Part shown: piece after piece, positions 1-8,776 of the stretch
Numbering within the stretch: position 1 is the first letter of the stretch
How the letters are laid out: the number at the start of each line of letters is the position of its first letter
DNA from: Gloeocapsopsis sp. IPPAS B-1203
GTDB lineage: Bacteria > Cyanobacteriota > Cyanobacteriia > Cyanobacteriales > Chroococcidiopsidaceae
DNA: 64,000 nucleotides
Direction of reading: 5' to 3'
Assembly: GCF_002749975.1 (NCBI RefSeq)
Contig: NZ_PEIG01000006.1
Location: 310,001-374,000, forward strand
The notes under the pieces: model-generated
Databases searched by the model: none
What the model saw: only the letters and a program-made list of their open reading frames with translations
What the model was told of the DNA's origin: nothing
Translations under genes and position numbers: made by a program

Positions 1-2
1 TT

Positions 3-83
3 AAAGGTCTTGAGAAAGAAGGAGTAGAAGGATTATGGGAAGAGTCTTATCAGTTGCGTAGAATTGCCGCTAACGAACAGTAG
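3..83 (+). CDS. 3' end of an unidentified gene, cut by the window edge
   Basis: An open frame runs in from the left edge and stops at TAG (81-83), giving the last 26 residues of a protein ending RRIAANEQ. The tail is charged and looks helical (KGLEKEGVEGLWEE). It is too short to assign to a family. Roughly 195 bases with no gene follow before the convergent Mn catalase gene ends. Confidence 0.4.
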   Translation, partial: KGLEKEGVEGLWEESYQLRRIAANEQ

Positions 84-278
84 TTTTTAGTAGGTATATG
101 TGAATATACAAAGCTTTTGAATGGTTTTTGAATGCTCTAATTTATCGGCTACTAGTAGTTAATTATATCCAGAAGCTATTAGCAATTCTACCTGGATATT
201 CATAGCTCAAATATAAATGTTATGGAGAAGAAAATAGTTGTTATATTCGCTATTTTCCTCTCTCAACTTATGTATTAA

Positions 279-1163
279 CTATGCTAAACCAGCATTACCA
301 GGAACTTGGCTAGTTTTGCTTGTACCATGCAAACGGGGATCGGGTTGTGGTGGATTGGGTTCAGGTCCAATTGGTTGTGGATTTGCGATATATTCAAATT
401 CACCTTTTCCATCTGGTGTAGGACCTTTAGCCCAACGCCCTTCAGCACTTTGCGTACCTTCCGAGTGATTCCAGAACTGATAGGCATACTCGTTCTTGCC
501 ATATTCGTGGGCGACACTGGGAGCAACTGTTGCCTCTAGTCCTTCACTTTGTAGATCTTCAATTGCCGCTAACCACTGGTTTTGATGCATCGTATCGCGG
601 GCAATCATAAAACTGAGGTGGTCTTTCACTCCAGGGTCGTCTGTCATCTCATACAACCGTACAGCCTGCATCAGACCTTGAGACTCTGCATGGAGATTAG
701 AACGAAAGTCTGCAAGTAAGTTACCACTGGCAACAATAAAGCGACCATTCCAAGGAAAACCAACGCTGTCGGCTGGCATTGCACCTAATCCAGATACGAT
801 CGCATGTTGTGGGTTCATAGCGGCTGCCATGATCTCATCTCGGGGATTACTACCACCCATAACTGCACCCACGATCCGGTCTGCGGCTCCTTCTTCCTGA
901 AGTTTCAGCGGTGCCTTATCTAGTAAACACGCAATCATTGTAGCTAGCATCTCAACGTGACCGATTTCCTCAGTACCAATGTCTAGCAACATATCTCGAT
1001 ACTTAGCAGGTCCTCGGCAGTTCCAACCTTGGAATAAGTACTGCATCATGACGGTCATTTCTCCAAATGAACCGCCGATCAGCTCCTGCATTTTCATTGC
1101 ATATACAGGATCTGGTTTCTCTGGCGGAGTGAAGTATTGCAACCGCTTTTGATGATAAAACAT
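279..1163 (-). CDS. Manganese catalase (non-haem)
   Basis: This 294-residue protein disproportionates hydrogen peroxide at a dinuclear manganese centre inside a ferritin-like four-helix bundle. The ligand pattern of the family is visible: E35 (GGSFGEMTVMMQY), E66 and H69 (IGTEEIGHVEM), then E160 (LHAESQG) and H193 (RDTMHQNQW), with the expected 33-residue spacing between the last two. The C-terminal tail is rich in Pro and Gly (QPIGPEPNPPQPDP), as in long cyanobacterial forms. The start has an upstream AAGGAGAATT. It opens a block of minus-strand stress-type genes. The protein is cytoplasmic, with no signal peptide. Family assignment is firm; a role in desiccation or oxidative stress is inferred from context. 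Confidence 0.95.
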   Translation of the reverse strand: MFYHQKRLQYFTPPEKPDPVYAMKMQELIGGSFGEMTVMMQYLFQGWNCRGPAKYRDMLLDIGTEEIGHVEMLATMIACLLDKAPLKLQEEGAADRIVGAVMGGSNPRDEIMAAAMNPQHAIVSGLGAMPADSVGFPWNGRFIVASGNLLADFRSNLHAESQGLMQAVRLYEMTDDPGVKDHLSFMIARDTMHQNQWLAAIEDLQSEGLEATVAPSVAHEYGKNEYAYQFWNHSEGTQSAEGRWAKGPTPDGKGEFEYIANPQPIGPEPNPPQPDPRLHGTSKTSQVPGNAGLA

Positions 1164-1758
1164 CTAATTCTCCTTAATAAAATTTTTGCTCATAGCCATA
1201 TAAGACAGCAATCAAGGTGCCGCACTTAGAGACATCTAAATTAGACAATTGATATTTTTGTACTACCTTTAAGTATCTATCTAAAAAACTTTCTTTCATC
1301 ACCCATTGGAAAGACAAAATCCCATCCAATTTGTATAGGTATATATGCATCTTTTAACTAATGTTGTTAACTAGAATACTGCGTCACAATATATTTTGCT
1401 AATACTCACTTATTTGAGCAATTAGAGTCTTGTAAAATTCTAAAAAATTATTAGCAAAAAAAGATATCTTTCTATTAAACGCTGAATATAAAAGCTTTTA
1501 GCTTATTTTCTTAATAACTATTAAACTATATTAAAGCGATAAATTAATGATTTATCAACAAAGTTTATATGAGAATTAAATCAATAACTCTAAAATTAGA
1601 AGGATTAAAATATTGTTTAGAAAAACGAATAGCATCGTTGATTTAAAAAATGCAAATAAATTCGCTGCTATACAAACATTCACCTACGTGGAACTTGCTA
1701 AAAAAGCCGCTACTTTCTGAGTAACGGCTCAACAAATACTGCAAATATTTATGCAACT
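1164..1758. other. Gene-free AT-rich intergenic stretch (595 bp)
   Basis: No open frame with coding character, tRNA or obvious repeat is seen. The right part should hold the 3' end signals of the cupin transcript and the left part the promoter of the Mn catalase gene; no convincing -35/-10 pair can be singled out by eye. Confidence 0.5.
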
Positions 1759-2100
1759 TTAAGATTCGTCGCGTCCATGTACTTGAGCAGGTGGACTTGT
1801 TGCCTCAATTGCCGTAAAAGCCTCGAGTATTTTGTATGTATGAGATGCACCTTTGGGGACAACCCAAGAATCTCCAGGTTCGAGCAAAAGCTTTTGACCT
1901 TCTAGGTGTAATTCTGCGCGTCCTTGAATTACATAGCCGACAGTTTCATAATCGCGCGTTGCTTCAGGTTTTGGTTCGTCTGGTTGTTCGTTTTCCCAGA
2001 GTCGCATTGACACAGTTTTACCAGAAGCAAGGTACTTCTGACCCATCTCACCGTGTGGTGAATGTTGGGAACTGACTTTCATTACAGTAGTGTCACTCAT
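1759..2100 (-). CDS. Cupin-domain protein
   Basis: Small single-domain cupin of 113 residues. The two cupin motifs are recognisable: the first around residues 51-70 (YETVGYVIQGRAELHLEG), the second around 74-88 (EPGDSWVVPKGASHTY). The usual metal-binding His pair of motif 1 is not present, so a catalytic metal site is doubtful. The start is the ATG at 2100 because GGGAGGAAAG lies just upstream; a longer frame reaches 2205 but would run into the end of the dehydrogenase gene. It follows that gene by 34 bases on the same strand and is probably cotranscribed with it. Substrate unknown. Confidence 0.85.
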   Translation of the reverse strand: MSDTTVMKVSSQHSPHGEMGQKYLASGKTVSMRLWENEQPDEPKPEATRDYETVGYVIQGRAELHLEGQKLLLEPGDSWVVPKGASHTYKILEAFTAIEATSPPAQVHGRDES

Positions 2101-2134
2101 GCTAGCTTTCCTCCCAAAAGTATGCAATCTCGTT

Positions 2135-3304
2135 TTAAGGCTTGAGTACGACCTTAATACAATTATCTTTCTTATGCTTGAAGGTTTCATAACCTTTGGG
2201 TGCATCTTCTAGCTTCATGCGATGCGTAATCACAAAAGACGGATCGATATCGCCATTTTGGATGTGTTCAAGCAATGGCTTTAAATAACGATGGACGTGT
2301 GTTTGTCCCATCTTCATCGTTAAACCTTTATTCATCGCAGCACCCATAGGCATCTTGTCGATGAAGCCACCATAAACGCCAGGAATTGATACCGTACCAC
2401 CCTTACGACAGGCAACAATCACTTGTCTTAGCGCAGTTGGTCGATCAGTTTCTAATCGCAATGCTTGCTTTGCTTCATCATAGAATCCTTCTAAACCTGT
2501 CCCGTGGGCTTCCATACCGACAGCATCCATACAAGCATCAGGTCCGCGCCCACCTGTCATTTCTTTGAGGGCTTCCCCGACATCGACTTCTTCATAGTTG
2601 AGAACTTCTGCCTTACCCTGTTCTTTTGCCATTTGTAGGCGTTCAGGAACTCGATCAATGGCAATGACGCGGTCTGCACCTAACATATATGCACTTCTAA
2701 TCGCAAACTGTCCTACAGGTCCACATCCCCAAATCGCTACAGTATCACCTGGCTTGATGTCGCAATTTTCTGCCGCCATGTATCCTGTCGGAAAAATATC
2801 TGTGAGAAACAGTACTTGGTCATCAGTAAGTCCTTCAGGGATCTTGAATAAACCAACATCTGCAAAAGGAACGCGGGCATATTCAGCTTGACCGCCAGCA
2901 TAACCTCCTAGCATATGGGAGTAGCCAAAAAGACCTGAGGGCGAGTGTCCCATCAGTTTTTCGGCAATCCAAGCATTAGGGTTAGAGTTATCGCATAACG
3001 ACCATAAATCGCGGTTACAGAAAAAGCAGTTACCACAAGATATAGTGAAGGGAACGACAACGCGATCGCCTTTTTGCACATTTTTAACTGCACTACCCAG
3101 TTCGACAACCTCTCCCATAAATTCATGACCAAGGATGTCGCCTTTTTTCATCGTTGGGACATACCCGTCATAAAGGTGTAGATCAGAACCACAAATTGCT
3201 GTTGATGTAATTTTAATAATGGCATCGCGCGGATTCAGGATCTTGGGATCTGGTACATTTTTCACCTCAACCTTGTTAGTACCTTCCCAGCAAACTGCTT
3301 TCAT
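2135..3304 (-). CDS. Zinc-dependent alcohol dehydrogenase (MDR family, formaldehyde-dehydrogenase-like)
   Basis: 389-residue medium-chain dehydrogenase. Catalytic zinc ligands are seen at C38 (AICGSDLH) and H60-E61 (GHEFMGE). The structural zinc lobe is complete with C90, C93, C96 and C104. The Rossmann fold carries [13 protein letters not shown]. Length and the long second half resemble glutathione-independent formaldehyde or threonine-type dehydrogenases of this superfamily; substrate cannot be told from sequence. It lies between the cupin gene and the SRPBCC gene with short gaps (34 and 40 bases), suggesting one minus-strand operon. Start ATG has AAGGAGAAA upstream. Confidence 0.9.
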   Translation of the reverse strand: MKAVCWEGTNKVEVKNVPDPKILNPRDAIIKITSTAICGSDLHLYDGYVPTMKKGDILGHEFMGEVVELGSAVKNVQKGDRVVVPFTISCGNCFFCNRDLWSLCDNSNPNAWIAEKLMGHSPSGLFGYSHMLGGYAGGQAEYARVPFADVGLFKIPEGLTDDQVLFLTDIFPTGYMAAENCDIKPGDTVAIWGCGPVGQFAIRSAYMLGADRVIAIDRVPERLQMAKEQGKAEVLNYEEVDVGEALKEMTGGRGPDACMDAVGMEAHGTGLEGFYDEAKQALRLETDRPTALRQVIVACRKGGTVSIPGVYGGFIDKMPMGAAMNKGLTMKMGQTHVHRYLKPLLEHIQNGDIDPSFVITHRMKLEDAPKGYETFKHKKDNCIKVVLKP

Positions 3305-3344
3305 GAAATATATTTCTCCTTATATCAATTAACTTTTGGTCTTT

Positions 3345-4048
3345 CTATTCCCTTCCGGAAGGTTGACCTTCTGTTGTCGCAATCTCGCCCGCTTCCATCA
3401 ATTGTTTGAAACGACGGAGATCGTCACCAATTTGCTGTTCGGGTTCTTCACCAAAAAGTTTTGCTACTGCTGATGCGATCGCTCCACCTGGAGGGTTATA
3501 TTCCAAGACAACTTTAACTTCTGTACCGCGATTCTCTGGTGCAGGTTTAAAGCGGACAAAACCAGAATTCTCAATATCAGCGTCTTCTGCAGAAGCCCAA
3601 GCGATTAATTCGTTTTCTTTCTCTTGAATAATTTCTGCATCCCACTCAACACTAGTATCTAAAGGTGCTTTGGCAACCCAATGCGATTTTTTACTATCGA
3701 TTACCGTTACCGACTCTAGATGCTTCATGAATGTAGGTAATTTAGCAAAATCGTGCCAGTAGCTATAGAGTTCTGCAGCAGGTTTGTTAATTGTGACTGT
3801 TTTTTCAACTTTAATCGGTTGATTCAATCCGATTGCTTCTTGGGCTTGCTTCAAAGTGCTTTGTTTTTTGCCCCTTGATAAAGTAAACCACCACCTGCAA
3901 CTGCCATGAGCACGCCGCGTAGCGATCGCTGCCTTAAACCCATTAATACCATTGCACCGCCACCAATCAGCGATGTCCAACGCTCTTTATCGCCTGCTTC
4001 TATTGATTCTGACTGTTCGCTTGATTTATCTTGTGGAGTTAATTCCAT
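3345..4048 (-). CDS. SRPBCC (polyketide cyclase/dehydrase-like) membrane-anchored protein, split by an apparent -1 frameshift
   Basis: Two overlapping frames together make one recognisable protein. The first (4048 to 3851, 65 residues) is an N-terminal glycine-rich hydrophobic segment (RWTSLIGGGAMVLMGLRQRS, then LRGVLMAVAGGGLLYQG). The second frame continues from about 3870 to 3345 with QAQEAIGLNQPIKVEKTVTI and an SRPBCC fold (AAELYSYWHDFAKLPTFMKH). In cyanobacterial relatives, as I recall them, these parts form one polypeptide. The crossing point is an in-frame A_AAA_AAC (3869-3863, minus strand), a classical -1 slippery site; equally, a single lost A in the run would explain it. The protein probably binds a hydrophobic ligand or acts at the membrane. 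It belongs to the cupin/dehydrogenase gene set. Confidence 0.75.
3863..3869 (-). promoter_or_regulatory. Candidate -1 ribosomal frameshift site A_AAA_AAC
   Basis: Read on the minus strand in the frame of the N-terminal ORF, the codons are GCA AAA AAC, so the heptamer is correctly phased for tandem slippage. A -1 slip puts the ribosome exactly into the downstream SRPBCC frame; without it translation stops at TGA 3853-3851. A G-rich stretch (AAGGGG) lies just upstream. Programmed use is inference; a homopolymer mutation or sequencing error is the simple alternative. Confidence 0.4.
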
Positions 4049-4145
4049 AGCAACTTAATCAATTTAGACTTATATGTACAAACTTTCAGATGAAAGTCAT
4101 AAGAAAAGAACAAAGTTAGTTGAATCTCTCTTTTTACTGCTACAT

Positions 4146-4182
4146 AGAGTTGAGTTTTGAGTAAAAAACAAAACTCAACTCT
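4146..4182. terminator. Perfect 14-bp inverted repeat between two minus-strand genes
   Basis: AGAGTTGAGTTTTG (4146-4159) pairs perfectly with CAAAACTCAACTCT (4169-4182) around a 9-base loop. It lies just downstream of the DJ-1-like gene and 98 bases before the SRPBCC gene starts. No T-run follows the stem on the minus strand, so it is not a canonical intrinsic terminator, though it could stabilise a 3' end. Confidence 0.5.
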
Positions 4183-4190
4183 CAAATCTT

Positions 4191-5291
4191 TTACTGAGCA
4201 GCGATCGCAGGTCCTGTTGTCGGCTTACCTGGCTTGACTTCATTTCCTACTCGCGCCCGATACAGTTTTACTAAATGCTGTTCCTGCTGCATCAAGTCTT
4301 GAACGATATCTTGGATCAAGGCTGTAGTTACGGGATCTGTGGTACTTACCATTAAGGTAGAAAGATCGTTGATACCTGTTTGCAAGTCACCTAATGCACT
4401 ACGGATTTGATAAATATCATCGCTACCGTGAAGTGCAGCTTTGACTTTAGCGTACTTATCCGCAATATTTGCGCTCAATGACGGCTTTTCACCCAAAGCA
4501 GCTAAACGTGCTTCTAACTTTTGAATGTGCTGCAACTTACTTTGCATCATTTGTTGAAAGAGCGATCGCACTTCACCATCAGATTCTTTTTCTGCATAGT
4601 GTTCTAATGCTTCTTGAGCATATCGCTCACCTGCTAAAGCAGTATTTAAGGCTTGAACAACTTCGCTCTTTTTCGAGCCACCCCATGCATCTGCTAATTT
4701 CCACCACTCTGCGTTATTGTCAGTTTCGTTTGGCAATGCAGCTTCTTTGCCACCGTAACCTAAACGGCTCAAAATCGCTGTCGTAAAGATTGCTAAGTCT
4801 CCAGGTTGACGCGAGGTAATGAGATTACCATCAACTGCTAATGGTTCATCTACATAATTTGCACCAGCGTTGATCATGTCCTTGCGCACTGCAATAAAGC
4901 CAGTAGCTGTTTTACCTTTAAGCAAATCACCTTCAATTAAAAGTTGTGGTCCGTGACAAACTGCAGCGATAAGTTTTCCTTGTTCCATTGCTTCTTGAAC
5001 AAAGCGTACAGTATTCGGATTGCGACGCATTCTATCAGGAGCCATTCCGCCTGGAACAATGATTGCATCAAACTGGGAAGCCATAGCTTCTGTTGTTGTT
5101 CCATCAGCTTCTTTGGCAAGCTTACCTTGTTTGCCTTTGTACTTTTCGTTTGTGCGCGAACCTAGAATGGTGACATCGAATCCTGCTTGCTTCAACGCAT
5201 TGTATGGCACTTGAAATTCAACATCTTCAACTCCATTTTCGATGAGTATAGCGACTTTTTTACTATTGTAAGAATTATTAGAAATTGTCAT
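4191..5291 (-). CDS. DJ-1/PfpI family protein fused to a C-terminal ferritin-like domain
   Basis: 366 residues from the ATG at 5291, chosen because AGGAGG lies directly upstream; an earlier in-frame ATG at 5324 lacks this. Residues 11-185 are a DJ-1/PfpI (class I glutamine amidotransferase-like) domain with the conserved Glu (LIENGVED, E19) and the nucleophile elbow AAVCHGPQLL (C112, H113). Residues about 200-345 form a second, helical domain resembling ferritin-like bundles (TALAGERYAQEALEHYAEK; MQQEQHLVKLYRAR), but the usual E-x-x-H iron motifs are incomplete. The tail is low-complexity (KPGKPTTGPAIAAQ). DJ-1/PfpI members act as deglycases, chaperones or proteases; which applies here is unknown. 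The context is a stress gene block. Confidence 0.85.
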   Translation of the reverse strand: MTISNNSYNSKKVAILIENGVEDVEFQVPYNALKQAGFDVTILGSRTNEKYKGKQGKLAKEADGTTTEAMASQFDAIIVPGGMAPDRMRRNPNTVRFVQEAMEQGKLIAAVCHGPQLLIEGDLLKGKTATGFIAVRKDMINAGANYVDEPLAVDGNLITSRQPGDLAIFTTAILSRLGYGGKEAALPNETDNNAEWWKLADAWGGSKKSEVVQALNTALAGERYAQEALEHYAEKESDGEVRSLFQQMMQSKLQHIQKLEARLAALGEKPSLSANIADKYAKVKAALHGSDDIYQIRSALGDLQTGINDLSTLMVSTTDPVTTALIQDIVQDLMQQEQHLVKLYRARVGNEVKPGKPTTGPAIAAQ

Positions 5292-5745
5292 TTGACCTCC
5301 TGAACTAATGTGATTTGTACTCAATTTGCTTTGAAAATGGTGTAATATCTTCTGCTCTGAATAACTTTTTTTAGCTACGTTGGTGCTGTATGCTGCTAAG
5401 TTTTGCAGTAGTCGTGACTTGCACTGCCTAAAGGACTACCTTTGCATAATTTAAACTGAGGACCTTGAATCGATAAATATCCTTTTTCGTTTGAATCTCC
5501 ATTCAAGATTTGCGCTCTCACGTAGCTTTACTTCAGTGTGTTTTGAACAACGTAGCTTCGCACCAGTTCCTTTCTCTAGGTTATGTAGCTTGCTTTAACT
5601 TCTCTTCACTCCAAAGGGATATATTTTGGCGAGCGCGGGGGATACTACCTAAGAAATAGATTGCCAAGGGTGCAAAAGCGTTATTCTGAAAAGATAGGCG
5701 TCAATTTTTATTAGGTTTTACAGCAATTTATCAGGACGAAAGATT
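5292..5745. other. Divergent intergenic region (454 bp)
   Basis: It separates the minus-strand DJ-1 fusion gene from the plus-strand DUF6335 gene, so it must hold promoters for both. No coding frame, RNA gene or long repeat is evident. Specific promoter hexamers were not assigned. Confidence 0.5.
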
Positions 5746-6156
5746 ATGGCTGAAAAAATAAATAAAGCTGATAAAGATACCCATGAATTTATAGACGAAG
5801 TAGAGCAAGAAAGTACTGCATCTTATGGCACAGGAGTACACACACCACCTGGCGTAAATTCTGGCAGAAAGACAGTGCGCGATCGCCTGAATGATTACAA
5901 CGATGTCAGCCCAGAGTTATCAGGAGGCGACTTAGATGCAGCCTGGGATCAAGCTGATGTTGCTGGTGAAGAAGCGGTAGGAGGAACTGCACCGACTCCT
6001 GATCAAAATGTTGTTGATGAAATAGGATCAGCAGTAGGGCTAGATATGGCAGAAGAAGAATATGTTCATACTACCGAAGTACTAAATGTCCGTGACGATC
6101 GCCGTTGGGAGTTAGATCCGCAATCTTCTGAAGATTATCAAGAACACAGTGATTAA
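5746..6156 (+). CDS. DUF6335 family protein
   Basis: 136-residue acidic, hydrophilic protein with no membrane segment. The pattern SPELSGGDLDAAWDQAD, then GEEAVGGTAPTPDQNVVDE, matches the cyanobacterial DUF6335 family as I know it. These proteins have no established function; composition suggests an intrinsically disordered, stress-associated protein. It is transcribed away from the DJ-1 fusion gene and sits among stress-type genes, which supports that idea only by context. Confidence 0.8.
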   Translation: MAEKINKADKDTHEFIDEVEQESTASYGTGVHTPPGVNSGRKTVRDRLNDYNDVSPELSGGDLDAAWDQADVAGEEAVGGTAPTPDQNVVDEIGSAVGLDMAEEEYVHTTEVLNVRDDRRWELDPQSSEDYQEHSD

Positions 6157-6197
6157 GTCAATTGGTAATTGGTAATCGGTAATGGGTCATTGGGTTA
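6156..6197 (+). repeat. Heptamer-type intergenic repeat (TTGGTAA family)
   Basis: Directly after the DUF6335 stop codon the sequence runs through variants of ATTGGTAATTGGTAATCGG. Similar strings occur near 39254-39332 and 59224-59248. This is the short tandemly repeated type common between cyanobacterial genes. Confidence 0.6.
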
Positions 6198-6266
6198 GAA
6201 AAGTTTTGAGTTTAAATATTTTTCTCAATTCAACGCTCGCCCAGTCACCCATCTTGCACAGTAGTG

Positions 6267-7142
6267 CTACTTAATTGCTTGAGTGTCTTTATTATCTAAT
6301 CCTTCTTGCTCGTGTTCTAAACGTAATTCTCCCTGAGGTTCTGATCGGAACCACATAGGAGTATCTGAACCAACAGCACCTTTAGCGACAGTAACGCCGC
6401 CATCAACTAACCACAATGCACCTGTGACGTAGCTTGCTTCAGAAGACGCAATAAACGCATAAACATTTGCCACTTCTTCAGGTGTACCGCGTCGCGCCAT
6501 GGGTGTTCCCTGAATCAGCATTTTCTCCATTTTGCTATCCATTGGTCCTTTTTCTTTGCGCGTCCATGCTGTATCAATTGCACCAGGACAAACACAATTA
6601 GCACGGATACAATATTTTGCTTGCTCAACTGCAACGCCTTTCATAAAAGAATGCATCCAGCCTTTAGTACCACCGTACGGGGTGTTTTGGGCAATGCCAT
6701 TAAAACCAGCTTCTGAGCCAGCAGAAACGATATTACCACGGGATTTTTGCAAGTGCGGTAGAGCATACTTAGTCATCAAGAATGCAGAACGAATGTTCAT
6801 CCGCACGGTGTCATCAAAAACGTCAACTGGGTAGTCTTGCGTTTCTGCTGTAGCTAGAAATACACCTGCATTATTAATGAGGATATCTAATTGCCCATAA
6901 GCAGTAATCGCAGTTTGAACGCAGTTTTGAGCGTGGAATTCTTGAGAAACGTCACCAGCATAGGGAACTGCTTCACCACCGTACTTTTTAATGGCATCGA
7001 CAACATCCTGAATCGGATCGTCGGGTAAGCTGTTGACGATGACTTTTGCTCCTTCTTTGGCAAATTTATGAGCGATCGCCTCTCCAATTCCTGTCGCTGC
7101 TCCTGTCACAATGGCAACTTTTCCTTCTAGACGTCGATCCAT
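6267..7142 (-). CDS. Short-chain dehydrogenase/reductase (SDR), general-stress type
   Basis: 291-residue classical SDR. It has the cofactor motif TGAATGIG near residue 14, the NNAG motif (ILINNAGVF), a catalytic Ser in NIVSAGSEAG and the Y-x-x-x-K pair in TPYGGTKG. The C-terminal extension past the core (LRLEHEQEGLDNKDTQAIK) is longer than usual. The length resembles bacterial SDRs of the general-stress group (YhdF/YdaD-like). The upstream AGGAGGTGACAAC is a strong ribosome binding site. It is divergent from the HCP genes across 202 bases. Confidence 0.88.
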   Translation of the reverse strand: MDRRLEGKVAIVTGAATGIGEAIAHKFAKEGAKVIVNSLPDDPIQDVVDAIKKYGGEAVPYAGDVSQEFHAQNCVQTAITAYGQLDILINNAGVFLATAETQDYPVDVFDDTVRMNIRSAFLMTKYALPHLQKSRGNIVSAGSEAGFNGIAQNTPYGGTKGWMHSFMKGVAVEQAKYCIRANCVCPGAIDTAWTRKEKGPMDSKMEKMLIQGTPMARRGTPEEVANVYAFIASSEASYVTGALWLVDGGVTVAKGAVGSDTPMWFRSEPQGELRLEHEQEGLDNKDTQAIK

Positions 7143-7344
7143 GTTGTCACCTCCTGATTGTTTTGCGATCGCAAGTCGTGCAGATATTTATTTCAATTTG
7201 TCCACCATAAAGTTGATATACATCTGTCTTGGGTGGGGTTCATCAAAATCATGACCTTTGATACCTTTCGGTTAGGCAGTTTTCTAAATTCTGTGAAGAA
7301 GACTGAACTTGCAATTTACTTGAGCAATTTGAGCCGAGGTTTTT

Positions 7345-7830
7345 ATGGCAACTACTAATGATGAGACAGTAACCCAAGTCGTCAAAGCTTTTCAAAGCTT
7401 GGGTGTAGATGAGCAATTAGCTTTATTCTGGTTTATTTACAAAGAAATGGGTGACTCAATTACACCAGCTGCTCCTCAAGCTAGCACCGTTTCACCTGAT
7501 ATTGCAGAAGGGCTTTTCAATCAGATCAAAGAAAAGTCTCACGAAGAACAGCTACAGTTTCAGCGTGACTTGATTAATAATGCCGATACTGAATACACCC
7601 GCATGTATGGCTCAATGAGTGATACCACTAAGCTATTAGTTTGGTATCGTTTAGCTCAAGGAATGGACAGTGGTACAATCATTCCTATGCCACCCAATTA
7701 TGAACTTTCCTCAGAAGCAAAAAAAGTTCTTGAGCAGGTGAAAGGACTTGAATTTGAGCAGCAAATTACAACAATGCGTGACTATGTATCACCGATGGGC
7801 GCAGAACCCAAGGCTGGGGCAGAAGTATAA
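7345..7830 (+). CDS. Helical carotenoid protein (HCP, homologue of the OCP N-terminal domain)
   Basis: 161 residues, the size of a stand-alone orange carotenoid protein N-terminal domain. It aligns with OCP over VDEQLALFWFIYKEMG and TKLLVWYRLAQGM. W29 and Y32 correspond to OCP W41/Y44 and W100 to OCP W110, the residues that contact the carotenoid. Family members bind a ketocarotenoid and quench singlet oxygen or phycobilisome excitation. There is no C-terminal NTF2-like domain. It is the first of two tandem paralogues. A ketolase gene (crtW) needed for such pigments lies about 7 kb downstream. Confidence 0.93.
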   Translation: MATTNDETVTQVVKAFQSLGVDEQLALFWFIYKEMGDSITPAAPQASTVSPDIAEGLFNQIKEKSHEEQLQFQRDLINNADTEYTRMYGSMSDTTKLLVWYRLAQGMDSGTIIPMPPNYELSSEAKKVLEQVKGLEFEQQITTMRDYVSPMGAEPKAGAEV

Positions 7831-7979
7831 GCTTAATAGCATTGAAGTGATTGATCAGATTGAGCGCAGTTGTCAAATGTCAATCTAATGTATTCTCAGC
7901 CATCAAGCATCACAATTGCGTTGCGATGCGTTTTTCTTGTTCGAGAACGTCAGACAAAATAAACAAATACGAGGGTGCA

Positions 7980-8483
7980 ATGACTTCTACGAACATGGAT
8001 AGTGTTAATAAATCTGTAGCAGCTTTCAAGCAATTAGATATTGACGATCGCTTAGCTGCCTTAGCCTTAATTTATCAAGAAGTAGCTAGTGCAGTACCAG
8101 CGAACGCCTTACAAGCATCACCCCAAGTAAGTGGGTTAGTTGCAAAAATTCAGAAACTATCTCAACAAAGACAGGTTGATGCGTTGCGAGATCTCTTACC
8201 TGCAACAAGAAACGATCAAAACGAGACAACTCTCGATCCAAATCCTAGTAAAGCATTAACTGAACTCATTTCTGGTGGCAATACTGTTCCTACAAGTGAG
8301 TATGGCTCAATGCCAACTGAGTCAAAATTAGCATTTTGGTATCAAATAGCACAGAAACTAGGTAATGGTGTTGTAGGAATCCCCAGTGATTATCATCCTT
8401 CAGCGCAAGTAACTGAATTGTTAAGCTCGCTCAAATCGCTAGACACTGATCAGAAAGTGAGTTTTTTAACACAAGCACTTTAA
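7980..8483 (+). CDS. Second helical carotenoid protein (divergent HCP)
   Basis: 167 residues from the ATG at 7980, which matches the first HCP residue for residue at the N-terminus; an earlier in-frame start at 7851 adds 43 unrelated residues and is unlikely. It shares YGSM-x-x-x-K and FWYQIAQKLGNG with the first copy and keeps Y32 and W120. The position of the carotenoid-contacting Trp (W29 in the first copy) is Ala here (LAALALIYQEV), and a 15-20 residue linker (ATRNDQNETTLDPNPSKAL) is added mid-protein. It lies 149 bases behind the first HCP gene and ends at a strong terminator, so the two probably share a transcript. Pigment binding may differ from that of the first copy. Confidence 0.88.
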   Translation: MTSTNMDSVNKSVAAFKQLDIDDRLAALALIYQEVASAVPANALQASPQVSGLVAKIQKLSQQRQVDALRDLLPATRNDQNETTLDPNPSKALTELISGGNTVPTSEYGSMPTESKLAFWYQIAQKLGNGVVGIPSDYHPSAQVTELLSSLKSLDTDQKVSFLTQAL

Positions 8484-8532
8484 GTTGCATGTGTTGACTC
8501 AGCACTAGCGTTATCAGTGAAATATTCGTAAT

Positions 8533-8573
8533 GGAAGTAGATGGCAATTCACAATTGCACTACTTCCTTTTTT
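8533..8573 (+). terminator. Rho-independent terminator after the HCP pair
   Basis: GGAAGTAG (8533-8540) pairs with CTACTTCC (8560-8567), and inside it GCAATT pairs with AATTGC; a run of six T follows immediately. Spacing and T-run are those of a classical intrinsic terminator, 50 bases behind the second HCP gene. Confidence 0.85.
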
Positions 8574-8776
8574 ATATGTAAGTCTTGTTGTACTGATTCT
8601 AAAAACAGTTGCAATTCCCCTGTACATCCGTGCTCACTTCGTTGTAGCAACTCTCAGCTAAAAAAAATGTAACTCATGCTGCTCTGAGGGAGATACTGTT
8701 ATTAGTACAAATTCGCACTAGTAAGCATCACAATGATGAAATCTGCTACTACCCCAGGGGAGTTGATACATTACAC

